Shown: one piece after another, positions 7,845 to 16,645 of the stretch
How the letters are laid out: each line of letters opens with the position of its first letter
Numbering within the stretch: the first letter of the stretch is position 1
Assembly (NCBI RefSeq): GCF_900188125.1
Contig: NZ_FZOW01000001.1
Coordinates: forward strand, 463,368 to 527,367
DNA from: Rhodococcoides kyotonense
GTDB taxonomy: Bacteria; Actinomycetota; Actinomycetes; Mycobacteriales; Mycobacteriaceae
Direction of reading: 5' to 3'
Length of the DNA: 64,000 nt
Notes under the pieces: model-generated
What the model was told of the DNA's origin: nothing
The model's database searches: none
Seen by the model: only the letters and a program-made list of their open reading frames with translations
Translations under genes and position numbers: made by a program

Positions 7845-9758
7845 CTACGCCGCGGCGCGGACGACGGCCGCGACCTGTTCCGCCGACAGATCCGCCAGGC
7901 GCACGTATCCACCGGCGAGGTGCTGCGCGAACTCCTTCGCCAAATCGAGACGAACCATCCCCGTCTCGCAGTCGACGACGACCGAAGCAGTTCCGTCGGC
8001 TGCCAATCGGGATGCAGCGATGCGAGCACGTCCGACCGGATCGACTCCGCCCGTCGCACGGCCGTCCGTCAACGCCACGACGAGCGCACGCCGTAGCGGA
8101 TCGCGCACCTTCTCCCGCTGGACTACGTCACGCGCAGTCAGGAAACCCTGTGCCAGTGGCGATTTGCCACCCGTCTTCATGCGGCGCAGCCTGGTGACGG
8201 CCACGTCGACGCTCGACGTCGGCGGCAGCACGACCTCGGCGTCTCGTCCACGAACCGTGACGACCGCGACCTTGTCCCGCCGTTGGTACGCGTCGCGCAG
8301 CAGGGACAGCACCGCTCCGGTCACCGCCGACAAGCGGTCCCGGGCCGCCATCGATCCCGACGCGTCCACGACGAACACGATCAGATTGCCTTCACGCCCC
8401 TCGCGCAACGCACCGCGGAGGTCCGCCGATTCGAGCCGGAACCGGCCGTCGGTTCGACCACGAGCGACCTGCTGCTCGGCGGCGGCGAACAGTGTGCCGA
8501 GAAGATGAATCCCCTTGTCTCGCTCCGTCGTTGTCCGCACGACGCGGCCCCGCGGTGAACGCGACCGCGATCGACGACCGGGAGCACCCTCGCCGACGCC
8601 CGGAATCTGCACGAGCCTCGCACGGAACTGCGCGCCCGGCGCCGCGGACTGCTTGTCTCGGGATTCCTCATCCCGAGAGTTTCCGTCGCGAGACTTGTTG
8701 TCCGGCAACGGTTCCGGCGACTGCGATTCCTGTGCTTCGGGCTGCTCTGGTGCAGGCGCGCCACCGCCGTCGGGATCGGGATCCGGCTCCGGCTCTGGCT
8801 CCGGCTGATCCTTGTCGGCCTGTTCGGCCGCGTCGCGCATCGCGTCGTCGAGCGCGCTCTCGTCGATGCCCGGCTCGTCGAACGGATCCCGCCGACGACG
8901 GTGTGGCAGAGCGAGTTCCGCGGCAATCCGGACGTCGGACTCCTCGACGGCCGACGCTCCACGCCACGCCGCATGGGCCGTCGCTGTCCGCGCGACGACG
9001 AGATCCGCGCGCATGCCGTCGACGTCGAACGACGCACACAGTGCCGCGATACGGCGAAGTTCGGTGTCGCTCAACACCACATCGTCCAGCACGCCGCGCG
9101 CATCGACGATGCGCGCGGCGATGTCGGCGTCGTCGTCGGCATACTGCGCCGCGAATCCGTACGGGTCACGTTCGTAGTTCAGCCGACGGCGGATGACGTC
9201 CATGCGCACGTCGACGTCGCGAGATGCCGTCACGTCGACGGCCAGACCGAAGCGATCGAGGAGCTGCGGCCGAAGCTCGCCTTCCTCGGGGTTCATCGTT
9301 CCGACCAGAACGAAGCGTGCCTCGTGCGAGTGGGACACGCCGTCGCGCTCGATGTGGACGCGCCCCATCGCGGACGCGTCGAGAAGTACGTCGACGAGGT
9401 GATCGTGCAGCAGGTTCACCTCGTCGACGTACAGAACACCACGGTGTGCCGCGGCGAGCAGACCGGGCTGAAACGCGCGTTCGCCGTCGCGCAGCACCTT
9501 CTCGAGATCGAGCGAGCCGACGACGCGGTCCTCGGTGGCACCCACCGGGAGTTCGACGAGTCGGGCCGGACGGACACCACCCTCGTCGTCGACCGGTGGA
9601 AGCAGCGCCGCGAGGGCACGCACCACCGTCGACTTCGCGGTGCCCTTCTCGCCGCGCACGAGCACACCGCCGATACCGGGATGAATTGCACAGAGAATCA
9701 GGGACAGCCTGAGCTGATCCTGGCCGACCACTGCACTGAACGGGTATCCGGGCTGCAC
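7845..9758 (-). CDS. Magnesium/cobalt chelatase-type AAA+ and VWA protein (BchI-BchD fusion)
   Basis: 637 residues. The N-terminal AAA+ ATPase has Walker [16 protein letters not shown] near residue 32, [17 protein letters not shown] and a Mg-chelatase-type [23 protein letters not shown] Pro/Glu/Asp-rich linker follows (about residues 310-380), then a VWA domain with MIDAS motif [14 protein letters not shown] near 460. It fuses the I- and D-type chelatase subunits and probably energises metal insertion for the adjacent cobalamin genes; a CobN-type catalytic subunit is not in the window. GTG at 9758 is chosen: GAAGGAG sits 11 bases before it, and family homology begins at [13 protein letters not shown]. 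An extension to a GTG at 9839 would run through the riboswitch expression region and is rejected. Confidence 0.88.
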   Translation of the reverse strand: MQPGYPFSAVVGQDQLRLSLILCAIHPGIGGVLVRGEKGTAKSTVVRALAALLPPVDDEGGVRPARLVELPVGATEDRVVGSLDLEKVLRDGERAFQPGLLAAAHRGVLYVDEVNLLHDHLVDVLLDASAMGRVHIERDGVSHSHEARFVLVGTMNPEEGELRPQLLDRFGLAVDVTASRDVDVRMDVIRRRLNYERDPYGFAAQYADDDADIAARIVDARGVLDDVVLSDTELRRIAALCASFDVDGMRADLVVARTATAHAAWRGASAVEESDVRIAAELALPHRRRRDPFDEPGIDESALDDAMRDAAEQADKDQPEPEPEPDPDPDGGGAPAPEQPEAQESQSPEPLPDNKSRDGNSRDEESRDKQSAAPGAQFRARLVQIPGVGEGAPGRRSRSRSPRGRVVRTTTERDKGIHLLGTLFAAAEQQVARGRTDGRFRLESADLRGALREGREGNLIVFVVDASGSMAARDRLSAVTGAVLSLLRDAYQRRDKVAVVTVRGRDAEVVLPPTSSVDVAVTRLRRMKTGGKSPLAQGFLTARDVVQREKVRDPLRRALVVALTDGRATGGVDPVGRARIAASRLAADGTASVVVDCETGMVRLDLAKEFAQHLAGGYVRLADLSAEQVAAVVRAAA

Positions 9759-9769
9759 GGGAAACGATG

Positions 9770-9966
9770 CTCCTTCATCCCTCGGACTCCCCGCCGAGGG
9801 CTCGGACGAGCCCACCGGACAGGTGGGCGAGAACAGCACTCACGCCGTGCGGTGATCTGGCTTCCGAGAGCTCGTGGAGAGCTACCGGTACACAGTGGCG
9901 GGACCGCGCCTGATTCACACAGGACTTCCCCGCATCGGCGTGCTGGTTGGACAGCCTACTGCGGCG
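9770..9966 (-). promoter_or_regulatory. Cobalamin riboswitch leading the chelatase-cobO-cobB-cobE operon
   Basis: On the minus strand the leader holds GGGGAAGTCCTG, then GAATCAGGCGCGGTC, then the highly conserved CCCGCCACTGTG (complement of about 9890-9905), and then GAAGCCAGATCACC (about 9851-9865). These are the ordered core elements of the B12-box aptamer. Two strong hairpins follow, the first with CCCACC/GGTGGG arms and the second CCCTCGG/CCGAGGG just before GAAGGAG and the GTG start at 9758. The second could mask or release the ribosome-binding site, so translational control is likely; there is no U-run for a classical terminator. The aptamer starts within a few bases of the stop codon of the upstream GNAT gene. 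Confidence 0.9.
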
Positions 9967-9969
9967 AGA

Positions 9970-10446
9970 TCAGACCTCGCTCCACGGTGTACCTCCACCA
10001 CGGCGCATCGGGGTGTGCGGAATGCCGTCCTCGAGCACTTCCTCGCCGTCGGGCAGGAAGCCGTGCTTGGCGTACATGTCGACGAGGTAGCTCTGCGCGT
10101 TGATGCGGCACGGCGCCGACCCGACCTCGGCGAGTGCCGCACGAAGAATACGGGTCGTGTGCCCTTGGCCCCGGGCCGAGCGCTGTGTACACAGCCGCCC
10201 GATCCGGAAGGCCTTCTCACCGTCGTCGTGCTCTTCGAGCAGGCGCAGCGTGCAGACGACCTCGCCGTCCCGCTCGAGCCAGAAGTGCCGTGTCTCGGAG
10301 AGCAGATCCCGGCCGTCGAGCTCGGGGTACGCGCAGGCCTGCTCCACGACGAACACCTCGACACGCAGCTTCAGCAAGTCGTACAGGGTCTTGTTGGACA
10401 GGTCCAAGGCCCAGGATCGCTTGAGGGCAGCCGCTTGCGTAGTCAT
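9970..10446 (-). CDS. GNAT family N-acetyltransferase, ElaA-like
   Basis: 158-residue GCN5-related acetyltransferase of the ElaA type. The N-terminus LYDLLKLRVEVFVVEQACAYPELDGRD and the acetyl-CoA loop RLCTQRSARGQGHTTRILRAAL (R-x-x-G-x-G/H form) near residue 90 define the family. INAQSYLVDMYAKHGFLPDGEEVLEDGIPHTPM is the C-terminal signature. The acceptor is unknown. It begins 12 bases after mqo and ends just before the cobalamin riboswitch, so it probably shares the mqo transcript. M. tuberculosis has the same neighbour order, from memory. Confidence 0.85.
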   Translation of the reverse strand: MTTQAAALKRSWALDLSNKTLYDLLKLRVEVFVVEQACAYPELDGRDLLSETRHFWLERDGEVVCTLRLLEEHDDGEKAFRIGRLCTQRSARGQGHTTRILRAALAEVGSAPCRINAQSYLVDMYAKHGFLPDGEEVLEDGIPHTPMRRGGGTPWSEV

Positions 10447-10458
10447 CCGCTTTTGCTA

Positions 10459-11994
10459 TCACACACCGGAGGGCTGTGCGACCCGGGCCGAGTCGTCCAG
10501 CTGCAACGTCTTGGATGTCCAGTCGAAGATCTCACGGAACAAAGCAGGCTCCTCGGCGAGCTTCTTGCCGAGCGACGGCACCATCTGGGTCAGCTTCGGC
10601 TGCCATTCGGTGTAGCGGTCGCCGAAGCAGCGCTTCAGCACGTCGAGCATCGCGGGAACGGCCGTCGAGGCACCGGGCGACGCACCGAGCAGACCAGCGA
10701 TCGACCCGTCGGCGGCGTTGATGACGGCAGTACCGAATTCGAGAACACCGCCGCGGCCCTTCTTGCGGATGACCTGCACGCGCTGGCCTGCCGTGACGAG
10801 CTCCCAGTCCTTGCCGACCACACCTGGCGCGAATTCGCGCAGCGTCTCGACCCGATCCGCCTGCGACTGAGCGAGCTCGCTGACGAGGTACTTGACCAGA
10901 CCGAGTTCGGTGACACCGACACCGAGCATGGACATGAGGTTGCCGGGCTTGACCGAGCTGGGGAGGTCGGTGAGCTTGCCCTGCTTGAGGAACTTCGGCG
11001 ACCACCCGGCGTACGGGCCGAACAGCAGTCCTGGCTTTCCACCGATGACGCGGGTGTCGAGGTGCGGCACCGACATCGGCGGTGCACCGACCGACGCCTT
11101 GCCGTACACCTTCGCCGAATGCTGAGCGATGAGATCCGGGTCGGTGCAGCGCAGCCACTCGCCGCTGACCGGGAATCCGCCGAATCCCTTGATCTCGGCG
11201 ATGCCGGACTTCTGCAGAAGGTGCAGCGCGCCGCCGCCCGCGCCGACGAACACGAATTTCGCGTTGACGGTCTTCTTCGCGCCGGTACGCAGATTCGCGA
11301 CCTTGACGTCCCATGTGCCGTCGGACTGCTTGGTGATGTTCTTGACGTCGGTGCCGAAGTGGACCGTGCCACCCGACGCGGCGACGTAGTTCAGCAGCTG
11401 ACGCGTCAGGGCGCCGAAGTCGACGTCGGTGCCGTCGTCGCTCCAGTTGAGTGCAACCGGATCGGAGAAGTCGCGGCCCTGGCCCATCAGCGGGAGGCGA
11501 CGGGTGAACTCGTCGGGGCTGTCGATGTACTCCATGCCCTCGAACAGCGGGTTCGACGCCAGTGCGTCGTACCGAGCGCGAAGGTACTTCACGTTGGATT
11601 CACCGTGCACGAAGCTGACGTGCGGGATCGGGTTGACGAAGTTCTTCGGGTCGCTCAGCACACCGGTTTCGATGCTGTGCGCCCAGAACTGCCGAGAGAC
11701 CTGGAACTGCTCGTTGACGTTGAGCGCTTTCGTGATGTCGACCGAACCGTCTTTGTTCTGCGGGGTGTAATTGAGCTCACAGAGGGCGGAGTGGCCGGTA
11801 CCTGCGTTGTTCCATGCGTCACTGCTCTCGGCAGCGGCTGCATCGAGTCGCTCGTACACGTCGATCGACCATTCCGGCTCCAGCTGCCGCAGCAGCGCAC
11901 CGAGGGTGGCGCTCATGATTCCGGCGCCGACGAGAACCACGTCGGTCTTCACCCGCTTGACCTGCTGTTCTTTCGACCGCTGTTCATTTGACAC
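10459..11994 (-). CDS. mqo: Malate:quinone oxidoreductase
   Basis: A 511-residue FAD-dependent, membrane-peripheral enzyme that oxidises malate to oxaloacetate with quinone as acceptor, a TCA-cycle and respiratory-chain link. The dinucleotide-binding loop [16 protein letters not shown] lies near residue 17. [22 protein letters not shown] near 58 and [35 protein letters not shown] and [17 protein letters not shown] are diagnostic Mqo segments. The GTG at 11994 gives [11 protein letters not shown]. The upstream region (11995-12156) is shared divergently with the hydrolase gene. Length matches the family. Very secure. Confidence 0.97.
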   Translation of the reverse strand: MSNEQRSKEQQVKRVKTDVVLVGAGIMSATLGALLRQLEPEWSIDVYERLDAAAAESSDAWNNAGTGHSALCELNYTPQNKDGSVDITKALNVNEQFQVSRQFWAHSIETGVLSDPKNFVNPIPHVSFVHGESNVKYLRARYDALASNPLFEGMEYIDSPDEFTRRLPLMGQGRDFSDPVALNWSDDGTDVDFGALTRQLLNYVAASGGTVHFGTDVKNITKQSDGTWDVKVANLRTGAKKTVNAKFVFVGAGGGALHLLQKSGIAEIKGFGGFPVSGEWLRCTDPDLIAQHSAKVYGKASVGAPPMSVPHLDTRVIGGKPGLLFGPYAGWSPKFLKQGKLTDLPSSVKPGNLMSMLGVGVTELGLVKYLVSELAQSQADRVETLREFAPGVVGKDWELVTAGQRVQVIRKKGRGGVLEFGTAVINAADGSIAGLLGASPGASTAVPAMLDVLKRCFGDRYTEWQPKLTQMVPSLGKKLAEEPALFREIFDWTSKTLQLDDSARVAQPSGV

Positions 11995-12142
11995 TGGAGA
12001 TTCTTTCTTCCTTTGTCGGTGAGTCTCGGGTATCGAGATATGTACGAGTGGCGGTTACGTTACCCGGCCGTACGACGCCACTCCGACGCCCTTTCGTGCA
12101 ATACCTCGATTGTGCTCCTCGTGACGCCCCCACAGTGCCCAC

Positions 12143-12148
12143 TACAGT
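12143..12148 (+). promoter_or_regulatory. -10 hexamer predicting a leaderless mRNA for the hydrolase-mtr operon
   Basis: TACAGT fits the actinobacterial TANNNT -10 element and ends 8 bases before the GTG at 12157. No Shine-Dalgarno precedes that GTG. Transcription would start at or next to the first base of the start codon, giving a leaderless transcript, a common arrangement in Mycobacteriales. This is an inference from spacing only. Confidence 0.45.
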
Positions 12149-12156
12149 TGTGATCT

Positions 12157-13197
12157 GTGACTACCTGGGTGCCCGATGTCCTCGGCGACGGCTACGAACA
12201 GACGACCATTCCACTCGGCGACGACCCGGACGGGGAAGGGCAGGTCGAAGCCACCCTCGTCCGCTATCAACCGGCGGACTCCCCCTCGTTCGACCGGGCG
12301 GTCGTCTACGTCCACGGCTTCACGGACTACTTCTTCCAGCAGCACGTGGCCGAGCATTTCGCCGCGCAGGGCTACGCGTTCTACGCGCTGGACCTACGTA
12401 AGTGCGGGCGGTCGCTGCGGGACGGGCAGACCCCGCATTTCGTCACCGATCTGTCCGTGTACGACGCCGAACTCGACGCGGCGTTGTCGCTCGTGCGGGA
12501 CGAGCCGAGCGGTGAGTCGGTCGTGCTTCTCGCCCATTCGACGGGCGGGCTGATTCTTCCTCTGTGGCTCGATCGCCTCAATCGCCGCGACGGCGGGACA
12601 GCAGGCCTCGGGATCGACGGCGTGATTCTGAACAGCCCGTGGTTCGACCTCCAGGGACCTGCAGCCGTCCGCTCCGTCGGCACCACTGCGATCGACGTCA
12701 TCGGACGCATCAAGGCCAAGACTCCGGTTCCTGGACAGGGACTCGACACGTACGGTCGCTCGCTGGCCAGCTCCGAGGACGGCGAATGGACGTACAACCT
12801 GGACTGGAAGCCGCTGACCGGCTTCCCCATCACGTTCGGATGGATCCGCGCGATCAGGCGTGGGCACGCCGCGCTTCATCGCGGCCTCGACATCGGCGTA
12901 CCGTCGTTGATCCTGCGTTCGAAGGTGACGCACTTCTCACGGAAGTACAGCTCCAAGACCGATGTCGCCGACGCCGTCCTCGACGTCAGGCAGATCGCGC
13001 GGTGGGCAGGCTGCCTCGGTGATCGCACGACGGTCGTGCCCGTCGAAGGCGCGCGACACGACGTCTTCCTGTCGCAGAAAGAACCTCGCACGCGGGCGTT
13101 CGCGGAGGTCGACGAATGGTTGGGGTGGCTGCATCGGAGCTCCCGAATCGACCATGCATCGGGCAAGAACCACAGCGAGATCGGAACCGTTTCATGA
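12157..13197 (+). CDS. Alpha/beta hydrolase (serine aminopeptidase S33 / lysophospholipase-like)
   Basis: 346 residues of alpha/beta-hydrolase fold. AVVYVHGFTDYFFQQHVAEHFAAQGYAFYALDLRKCGRS gives the oxyanion strand and the monoacylglycerol-lipase-like segment. The nucleophile elbow is AHSTGG with Ser128, and a late His lies in VEGARHDVFLS near residue 301, completing a plausible Ser-Asp-His triad. No signal peptide, so cytoplasmic. It starts at GTG 12157, apparently leaderless, and its TGA overlaps the mtr ATG (ATGA), so the two proteins are translationally coupled. The link to mycothiol metabolism is contextual; the substrate is unknown. Confidence 0.85.
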   Translation: MTTWVPDVLGDGYEQTTIPLGDDPDGEGQVEATLVRYQPADSPSFDRAVVYVHGFTDYFFQQHVAEHFAAQGYAFYALDLRKCGRSLRDGQTPHFVTDLSVYDAELDAALSLVRDEPSGESVVLLAHSTGGLILPLWLDRLNRRDGGTAGLGIDGVILNSPWFDLQGPAAVRSVGTTAIDVIGRIKAKTPVPGQGLDTYGRSLASSEDGEWTYNLDWKPLTGFPITFGWIRAIRRGHAALHRGLDIGVPSLILRSKVTHFSRKYSSKTDVADAVLDVRQIARWAGCLGDRTTVVPVEGARHDVFLSQKEPRTRAFAEVDEWLGWLHRSSRIDHASGKNHSEIGTVS

Positions 13198-14579
13198 GCA
13201 CTCCCCAGCACTTCGATCTCGTCGTCATCGGATCCGGATCCGGCAACTCGATCGCCGACGAGCGATTCGCGGACCTGAACATCGCTCTGTTCGAAGAGCA
13301 TTCACCGTTCGGCGGCACGTGCCTCAACGTCGGGTGCATTCCGACGAAGATGTTCGTCTACGCCGCCGAGGTCGCTCAGACCATTCGCGACTCGGCGCGC
13401 TACGGCATCGACGCGTCGATCGACAAGGTTCGCTGGGAAGACATCGTCGACCGCGTCTTCGGTCGAATCGACCCGATCTCCGAGGGCGGCAAGCACTACC
13501 GCGAGAACGGCAGCCCGAACGTCACGCTGTACTCGAGCCACGCGACGTTCGTCGGCCCGCGCACCATCGACACCGGAACCGGTGAGATCATCACGGCCGA
13601 CCAGGTCGTCGTCGCCGCAGGTTCCCGGCCGATCATTCCGCCACAGGTATCGAACAGTGGCGTGCCGTTCCACACCAACGACGACATCATGCGATTGCCT
13701 GCACTTCCGAAGCACCTCGTCATCCTCGGATCCGGGTACATCGCAGCCGAATTCGCGCACGTGTTCGGCGCACTCGGATCCGAGGTGTCGATCATCGCCC
13801 GCAAGGACAACCTGCTGCGCGGGCTCGACACCGACATCTCCGACCGCTTCACCGAACTGGCACAGAAGTACTGGAACGTGCACCTGAACGTCGGTGAGTC
13901 CACGGCGATCAGGTGCGGCGACGAGGTCGGCGTCGAACTACGCGACGGCACTCGGGTACTCGGCGACGCACTGCTCGTCGCGGTCGGCCGCGAATCCAAC
14001 GGCGACCGACTCGGCGCAGAGGCGGGTGGCATCGAACTCGACGACGGCCGCATCGTCGTCGACGAGTTCGGCCGCACGAGCGCGGAGGGCGTCTTCGCGA
14101 TCGGCGACGTCTCCTCCCAGTACCAGCTCAAGCACGTCGCCAACCACGAGGCACGCGTCGTGCAGCACAATCTCTTGCAGAAGACGTGGGACGACACCGG
14201 GAAATTCAAGGCATTCGATCACCGATTCGTGCCTGCCGCCGTGTTCACGCATCCCCAGATCGCCGAGGTCGGCCTGACCGAACAGCAGGCGCACGAGGCC
14301 GGCCACGAGATCACGGTGAAGATCCAGAACTACGGGGACGTCGCCTACGGCTGGGCGATGGAGGACCGCGAGGGGTTCGTCAAGATCATCGCCGAGAAGA
14401 AGACGGGCCTGATTCTCGGTGCCCACGTCATCGGCGATCATGCGCCGACCGTCATCCAGCCGCTCATCCAGGCGATGAGTTTCGGTCTCACGGCGCCCGA
14501 GATGGCACGTGGCCAGTACTGGATCCACCCCGGTCTGCCCGAGGTCGTCGAGAACGCGCTGCTGGGCTTGGACGTGTGA
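13194..14579 (+). CDS. mtr: Mycothione reductase
   Basis: 461-residue flavoprotein disulfide reductase that recycles oxidised mycothiol with NADPH. The FAD loop LVVIGSGSGNSIAD begins near residue 9. The redox disulfide motif GGTCLNVGCIPTK contains Cys43 and Cys48. The NAD(P) loop VILGSGYIAAEFAHVFGALG lies near 180, and the C-terminal dimer-interface catalytic His is in YWIHPGLPEVVE (His445, Glu450). The ATG at 13194 overlaps the hydrolase stop; a longer frame into the hydrolase gene is not used. The unusual N-terminal GSGSGNSI, rather than GGGPGGY, is typical of mycothione reductases. Its presence alone points to an actinobacterium. Confidence 0.96.
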   Translation: MSTPQHFDLVVIGSGSGNSIADERFADLNIALFEEHSPFGGTCLNVGCIPTKMFVYAAEVAQTIRDSARYGIDASIDKVRWEDIVDRVFGRIDPISEGGKHYRENGSPNVTLYSSHATFVGPRTIDTGTGEIITADQVVVAAGSRPIIPPQVSNSGVPFHTNDDIMRLPALPKHLVILGSGYIAAEFAHVFGALGSEVSIIARKDNLLRGLDTDISDRFTELAQKYWNVHLNVGESTAIRCGDEVGVELRDGTRVLGDALLVAVGRESNGDRLGAEAGGIELDDGRIVVDEFGRTSAEGVFAIGDVSSQYQLKHVANHEARVVQHNLLQKTWDDTGKFKAFDHRFVPAAVFTHPQIAEVGLTEQQAHEAGHEITVKIQNYGDVAYGWAMEDREGFVKIIAEKKTGLILGAHVIGDHAPTVIQPLIQAMSFGLTAPEMARGQYWIHPGLPEVVENALLGLDV

Positions 14580-14652
14580 TGCGGCTGCGCCGCCCGTGCG
14601 TGAAGAGTGTGCCTCCAGACCAACTACCCACGCACGGGCGGCGCAGCCGCAT
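14579..14652. terminator. 24-bp perfect inverted repeat between convergent mtr and hydrolase genes
   Basis: The arms at 14579-14602 and 14629-14652 are perfect reverse complements (24 bp, beginning ATGCGGCTGCGCCGCCCG) around a 26-base loop. The left arm begins on the last base of the mtr stop codon, and the right arm ends on the last base of the opposing gene's TAA stop. The GC-rich stem would work as a bidirectional terminator, although neither side has a long U-tract. The arm length is unusually great for a plain terminator. Confidence 0.8.
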
Positions 14653-15218
14653 TACCACGGACTTGTTCGCAGCGTGATCTCCGTCGCGAGCTCGGCAATC
14701 GCCCCCACCGGAATCGACTCGACTCCGTCCAACTGAACGACTCGAAAATCGGAGTAGACGACGCGACCGCTGGCGTCGGCACTTGCGCGCCGCAGCGAGT
14801 TGGAGATCATCAGCGTCGTCGGTAGCTCGACGGGCGGACAGTCGGCCGCGAGCACCACACCCTGGTCGTCGGCGACGGCTGGATGGCCGCGGTCGCACAC
14901 GACGAGGCTCGCGAACCGGCCGAACGTGCGCGCGGCCAGGCCCCACGCCAACTCGGCACCTTCACCGCTGCCGACGAGGTGCACCCACGGCAGCGAGAGC
15001 TCGTCGAGCACGGCGAGAACGGCGTCGTGGTCGAGAGCCGTGACATCTTCCACCGCAACGGTTTTCAGATCCGAGTTGTGCAGCCGCTCGGCGACGTCGT
15101 CGTAGACGTCGGGGGCGTCGCCCACACCGGGAAGCAGCAACACGGTGTGCCTCGATTCGGGCCCGGAGATGCGCACCGAGCAGCGGCCGCCGAGGGCAGT
15201 CACGTGGTTGTAATCCAT
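14652..15218 (-). CDS. Alpha/beta hydrolase-like protein with altered nucleophile elbow
   Basis: A 188-residue small alpha/beta-hydrolase-fold protein. HTVLLLPGVGDAPDVYDDVAERL gives the first strand and oxyanion region, and WVHLVGSGEGAELAWGLAAR gives the expected elbow. The central position of the elbow is Gly85 (G-S-G-E-G), where active enzymes carry Ser in G-x-S-x-G, so it may lack esterase activity or use the preceding Ser84. ATG at 15218 (MDYNHVTALGGRCSVRI) is preferred over a longer frame with atypical composition. It is convergent with mtr across the 24-bp inverted repeat. Function unknown. Confidence 0.65.
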   Translation of the reverse strand: MDYNHVTALGGRCSVRISGPESRHTVLLLPGVGDAPDVYDDVAERLHNSDLKTVAVEDVTALDHDAVLAVLDELSLPWVHLVGSGEGAELAWGLAARTFGRFASLVVCDRGHPAVADDQGVVLAADCPPVELPTTLMISNSLRRASADASGRVVYSDFRVVQLDGVESIPVGAIAELATEITLRTSPW

Positions 15219-15353
15219 GGGACACGACGCTACTGCACCGCCCGCACGCCGATTCGCATCCGTCGAACTATTGCCAACGTGCATTCGACGTTCTATGGTT
15301 CGTTACATGAGTAATGAACCACTCAAGCAGCGAAGCAATCGGAGGCGGGATTG

Positions 15354-15713
15354 ATGGACGAGGGCCGTCCGCTCTTCGTGCAGATCGCGGAGATGATCGA
15401 GAACTCGATCATCGATGGATCCCTCGCCGAAGAGAGCCAGGTCCCGTCGACGAACGAACTCGCGGCGTTCCACCGAATCAACCCGGCCACCGCGGGCAAG
15501 GGACTGGCGAAGCTCGTCGCCGACGGAATCCTCTACAAGAAGCGAGGCATCGGCATGTTCGTGACGTCCGGCGCACGAGATGCGCTGCGATTCAGGCGTC
15601 GTGACGACTTCTCGCGCCAATACATCGAACCGCTGATAGCCGAGGCGAACAAGCTCGGCGTCAGCGTCGACGAGCTGAAATCCATGCTCGACGAATGGGA
15701 GGAAACATCGTGA
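15354..15713 (+). CDS. GntR family transcriptional regulator, YtrA subfamily
   Basis: A 119-residue regulator with a winged helix-turn-helix and a short C-terminal dimerisation tail, the size of YtrA-type GntR repressors that sit in front of ABC exporters. LFVQIAEMIENSIIDGSL then VPSTNELAAFHRINPATAGKGLAKLVADGILYKKRGIGMFVT is the DNA-binding domain. ATG at 15354 follows GGAGGCGGGATTG. The GTG start of the ATPase gene overlaps its TGA (GTGA), so regulator and transporter are translated together. By analogy with the subfamily it probably represses its own operon and responds to a cell-envelope stress signal. Confidence 0.9.
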   Translation: MDEGRPLFVQIAEMIENSIIDGSLAEESQVPSTNELAAFHRINPATAGKGLAKLVADGILYKKRGIGMFVTSGARDALRFRRRDDFSRQYIEPLIAEANKLGVSVDELKSMLDEWEETS

Positions 15714-16645
15714 ACGACCGCAGCGACCTCGCCCTGGTCGACGACGCACCGATCGTCGCGTCGGCACGCAACCTGACGAAACGGTTCGGCGACTTCACCG
15801 CCGTCGACGACGTCAGCTTCGACATTCGTGCCGGGAAGATCTACGGCCTTCTCGGCCGGAACGGCGCAGGCAAGACCACGATCATGCAGATGCTGACAGC
15901 GCAGGCGCACCGAACCGACGGACGGATCGAGGTCTTCGGCGAGGAACCGTTCGAGAATGCCACAGCGCTGTCCCACGTCTGTTTCGTCAAGGAGAGTCAG
16001 AAGTATCCCGAGGACTTCAAGGTTCGTCACGTGCTGGCCTGCGCGGCACGTCTTCTGCCGCACTGGGATCAGAGCTTCGCCGACGAGTTGTTACGCGATT
16101 TCGACCTGCCGATGGGACGCAAGGTCAAGAAATTGTCCCGCGGAATGACGTCGACGCTCGGCATCGTCATCGGGCTGGCCGCACGTGCACCGCTGACGTT
16201 CTTCGACGAGCCGTACCTCGGTCTCGACGCCGTCGCGCGTCACCAGTTCTACGATCGCCTCCTCGCCGACTACGCCGAACATCCGCGCACGGTCGTTCTG
16301 TCCACGCACCTGATCGACGAAGTCAGTGACCTCATCGAGCACGTCCTGTTGATCGACAAGGGTCGTGTGGTGATCGACGCCGACGCCGACATGCTGAGGC
16401 AGAGCGCCCACATCGTCTCGGGCGCAGGCGATGCCGTGGACCGATTCGTCGGCGGAAGGAAGATACTGCACCGGGACGCGCTCGGATCCTTCTCTCGGGT
16501 CAGCGTGGACGGGCACCTGTCGTCCGAGGATCGCGCCCGGGCAACATCCATGGGACTCGACGTCGAACCGTTGTCCCTGCAGCAGTTGGTCATTCGCAAC
16601 ACCCACACCGCTTCCGACATCGCAGGCAAGGAGTCGGCTTCATGA
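15710..16645 (+). CDS. ABC transporter ATP-binding protein (YtrA-linked exporter)
   Basis: 311-residue ATPase of a two-component exporter. ARNLTKRFGDFTAVDDVSFDI leads into Walker A GLLGRNGAGKTTIMQML near residue 47. The signature is degenerate (KKLSRGMTSTLGIVIGLA instead of LSGGQ), as is common in the YtrB/BcrA-like group, followed by Walker B LTFFDEPYLGLDAVAR. The C-terminal 90 residues form a family-typical accessory domain. The GTG at 15710 overlaps the regulator stop and follows GGGAGGAAACATC. The next gene overlaps its stop by 4 bases (ATGA), so regulator, ATPase and permease form one unit. The substrate is unknown. Confidence 0.9.
   Translation: MNDRSDLALVDDAPIVASARNLTKRFGDFTAVDDVSFDIRAGKIYGLLGRNGAGKTTIMQMLTAQAHRTDGRIEVFGEEPFENATALSHVCFVKESQKYPEDFKVRHVLACAARLLPHWDQSFADELLRDFDLPMGRKVKKLSRGMTSTLGIVIGLAARAPLTFFDEPYLGLDAVARHQFYDRLLADYAEHPRTVVLSTHLIDEVSDLIEHVLLIDKGRVVIDADADMLRQSAHIVSGAGDAVDRFVGGRKILHRDALGSFSRVSVDGHLSSEDRARATSMGLDVEPLSLQQLVIRNTHTASDIAGKESAS

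Noticed and set aside
9874..11991. A 705-codon plus-strand open frame opposite mqo and GNAT
   Set aside because: It is the antisense shadow of mqo and GNAT in GC-rich DNA; the protein is compositionally odd and resembles no family.
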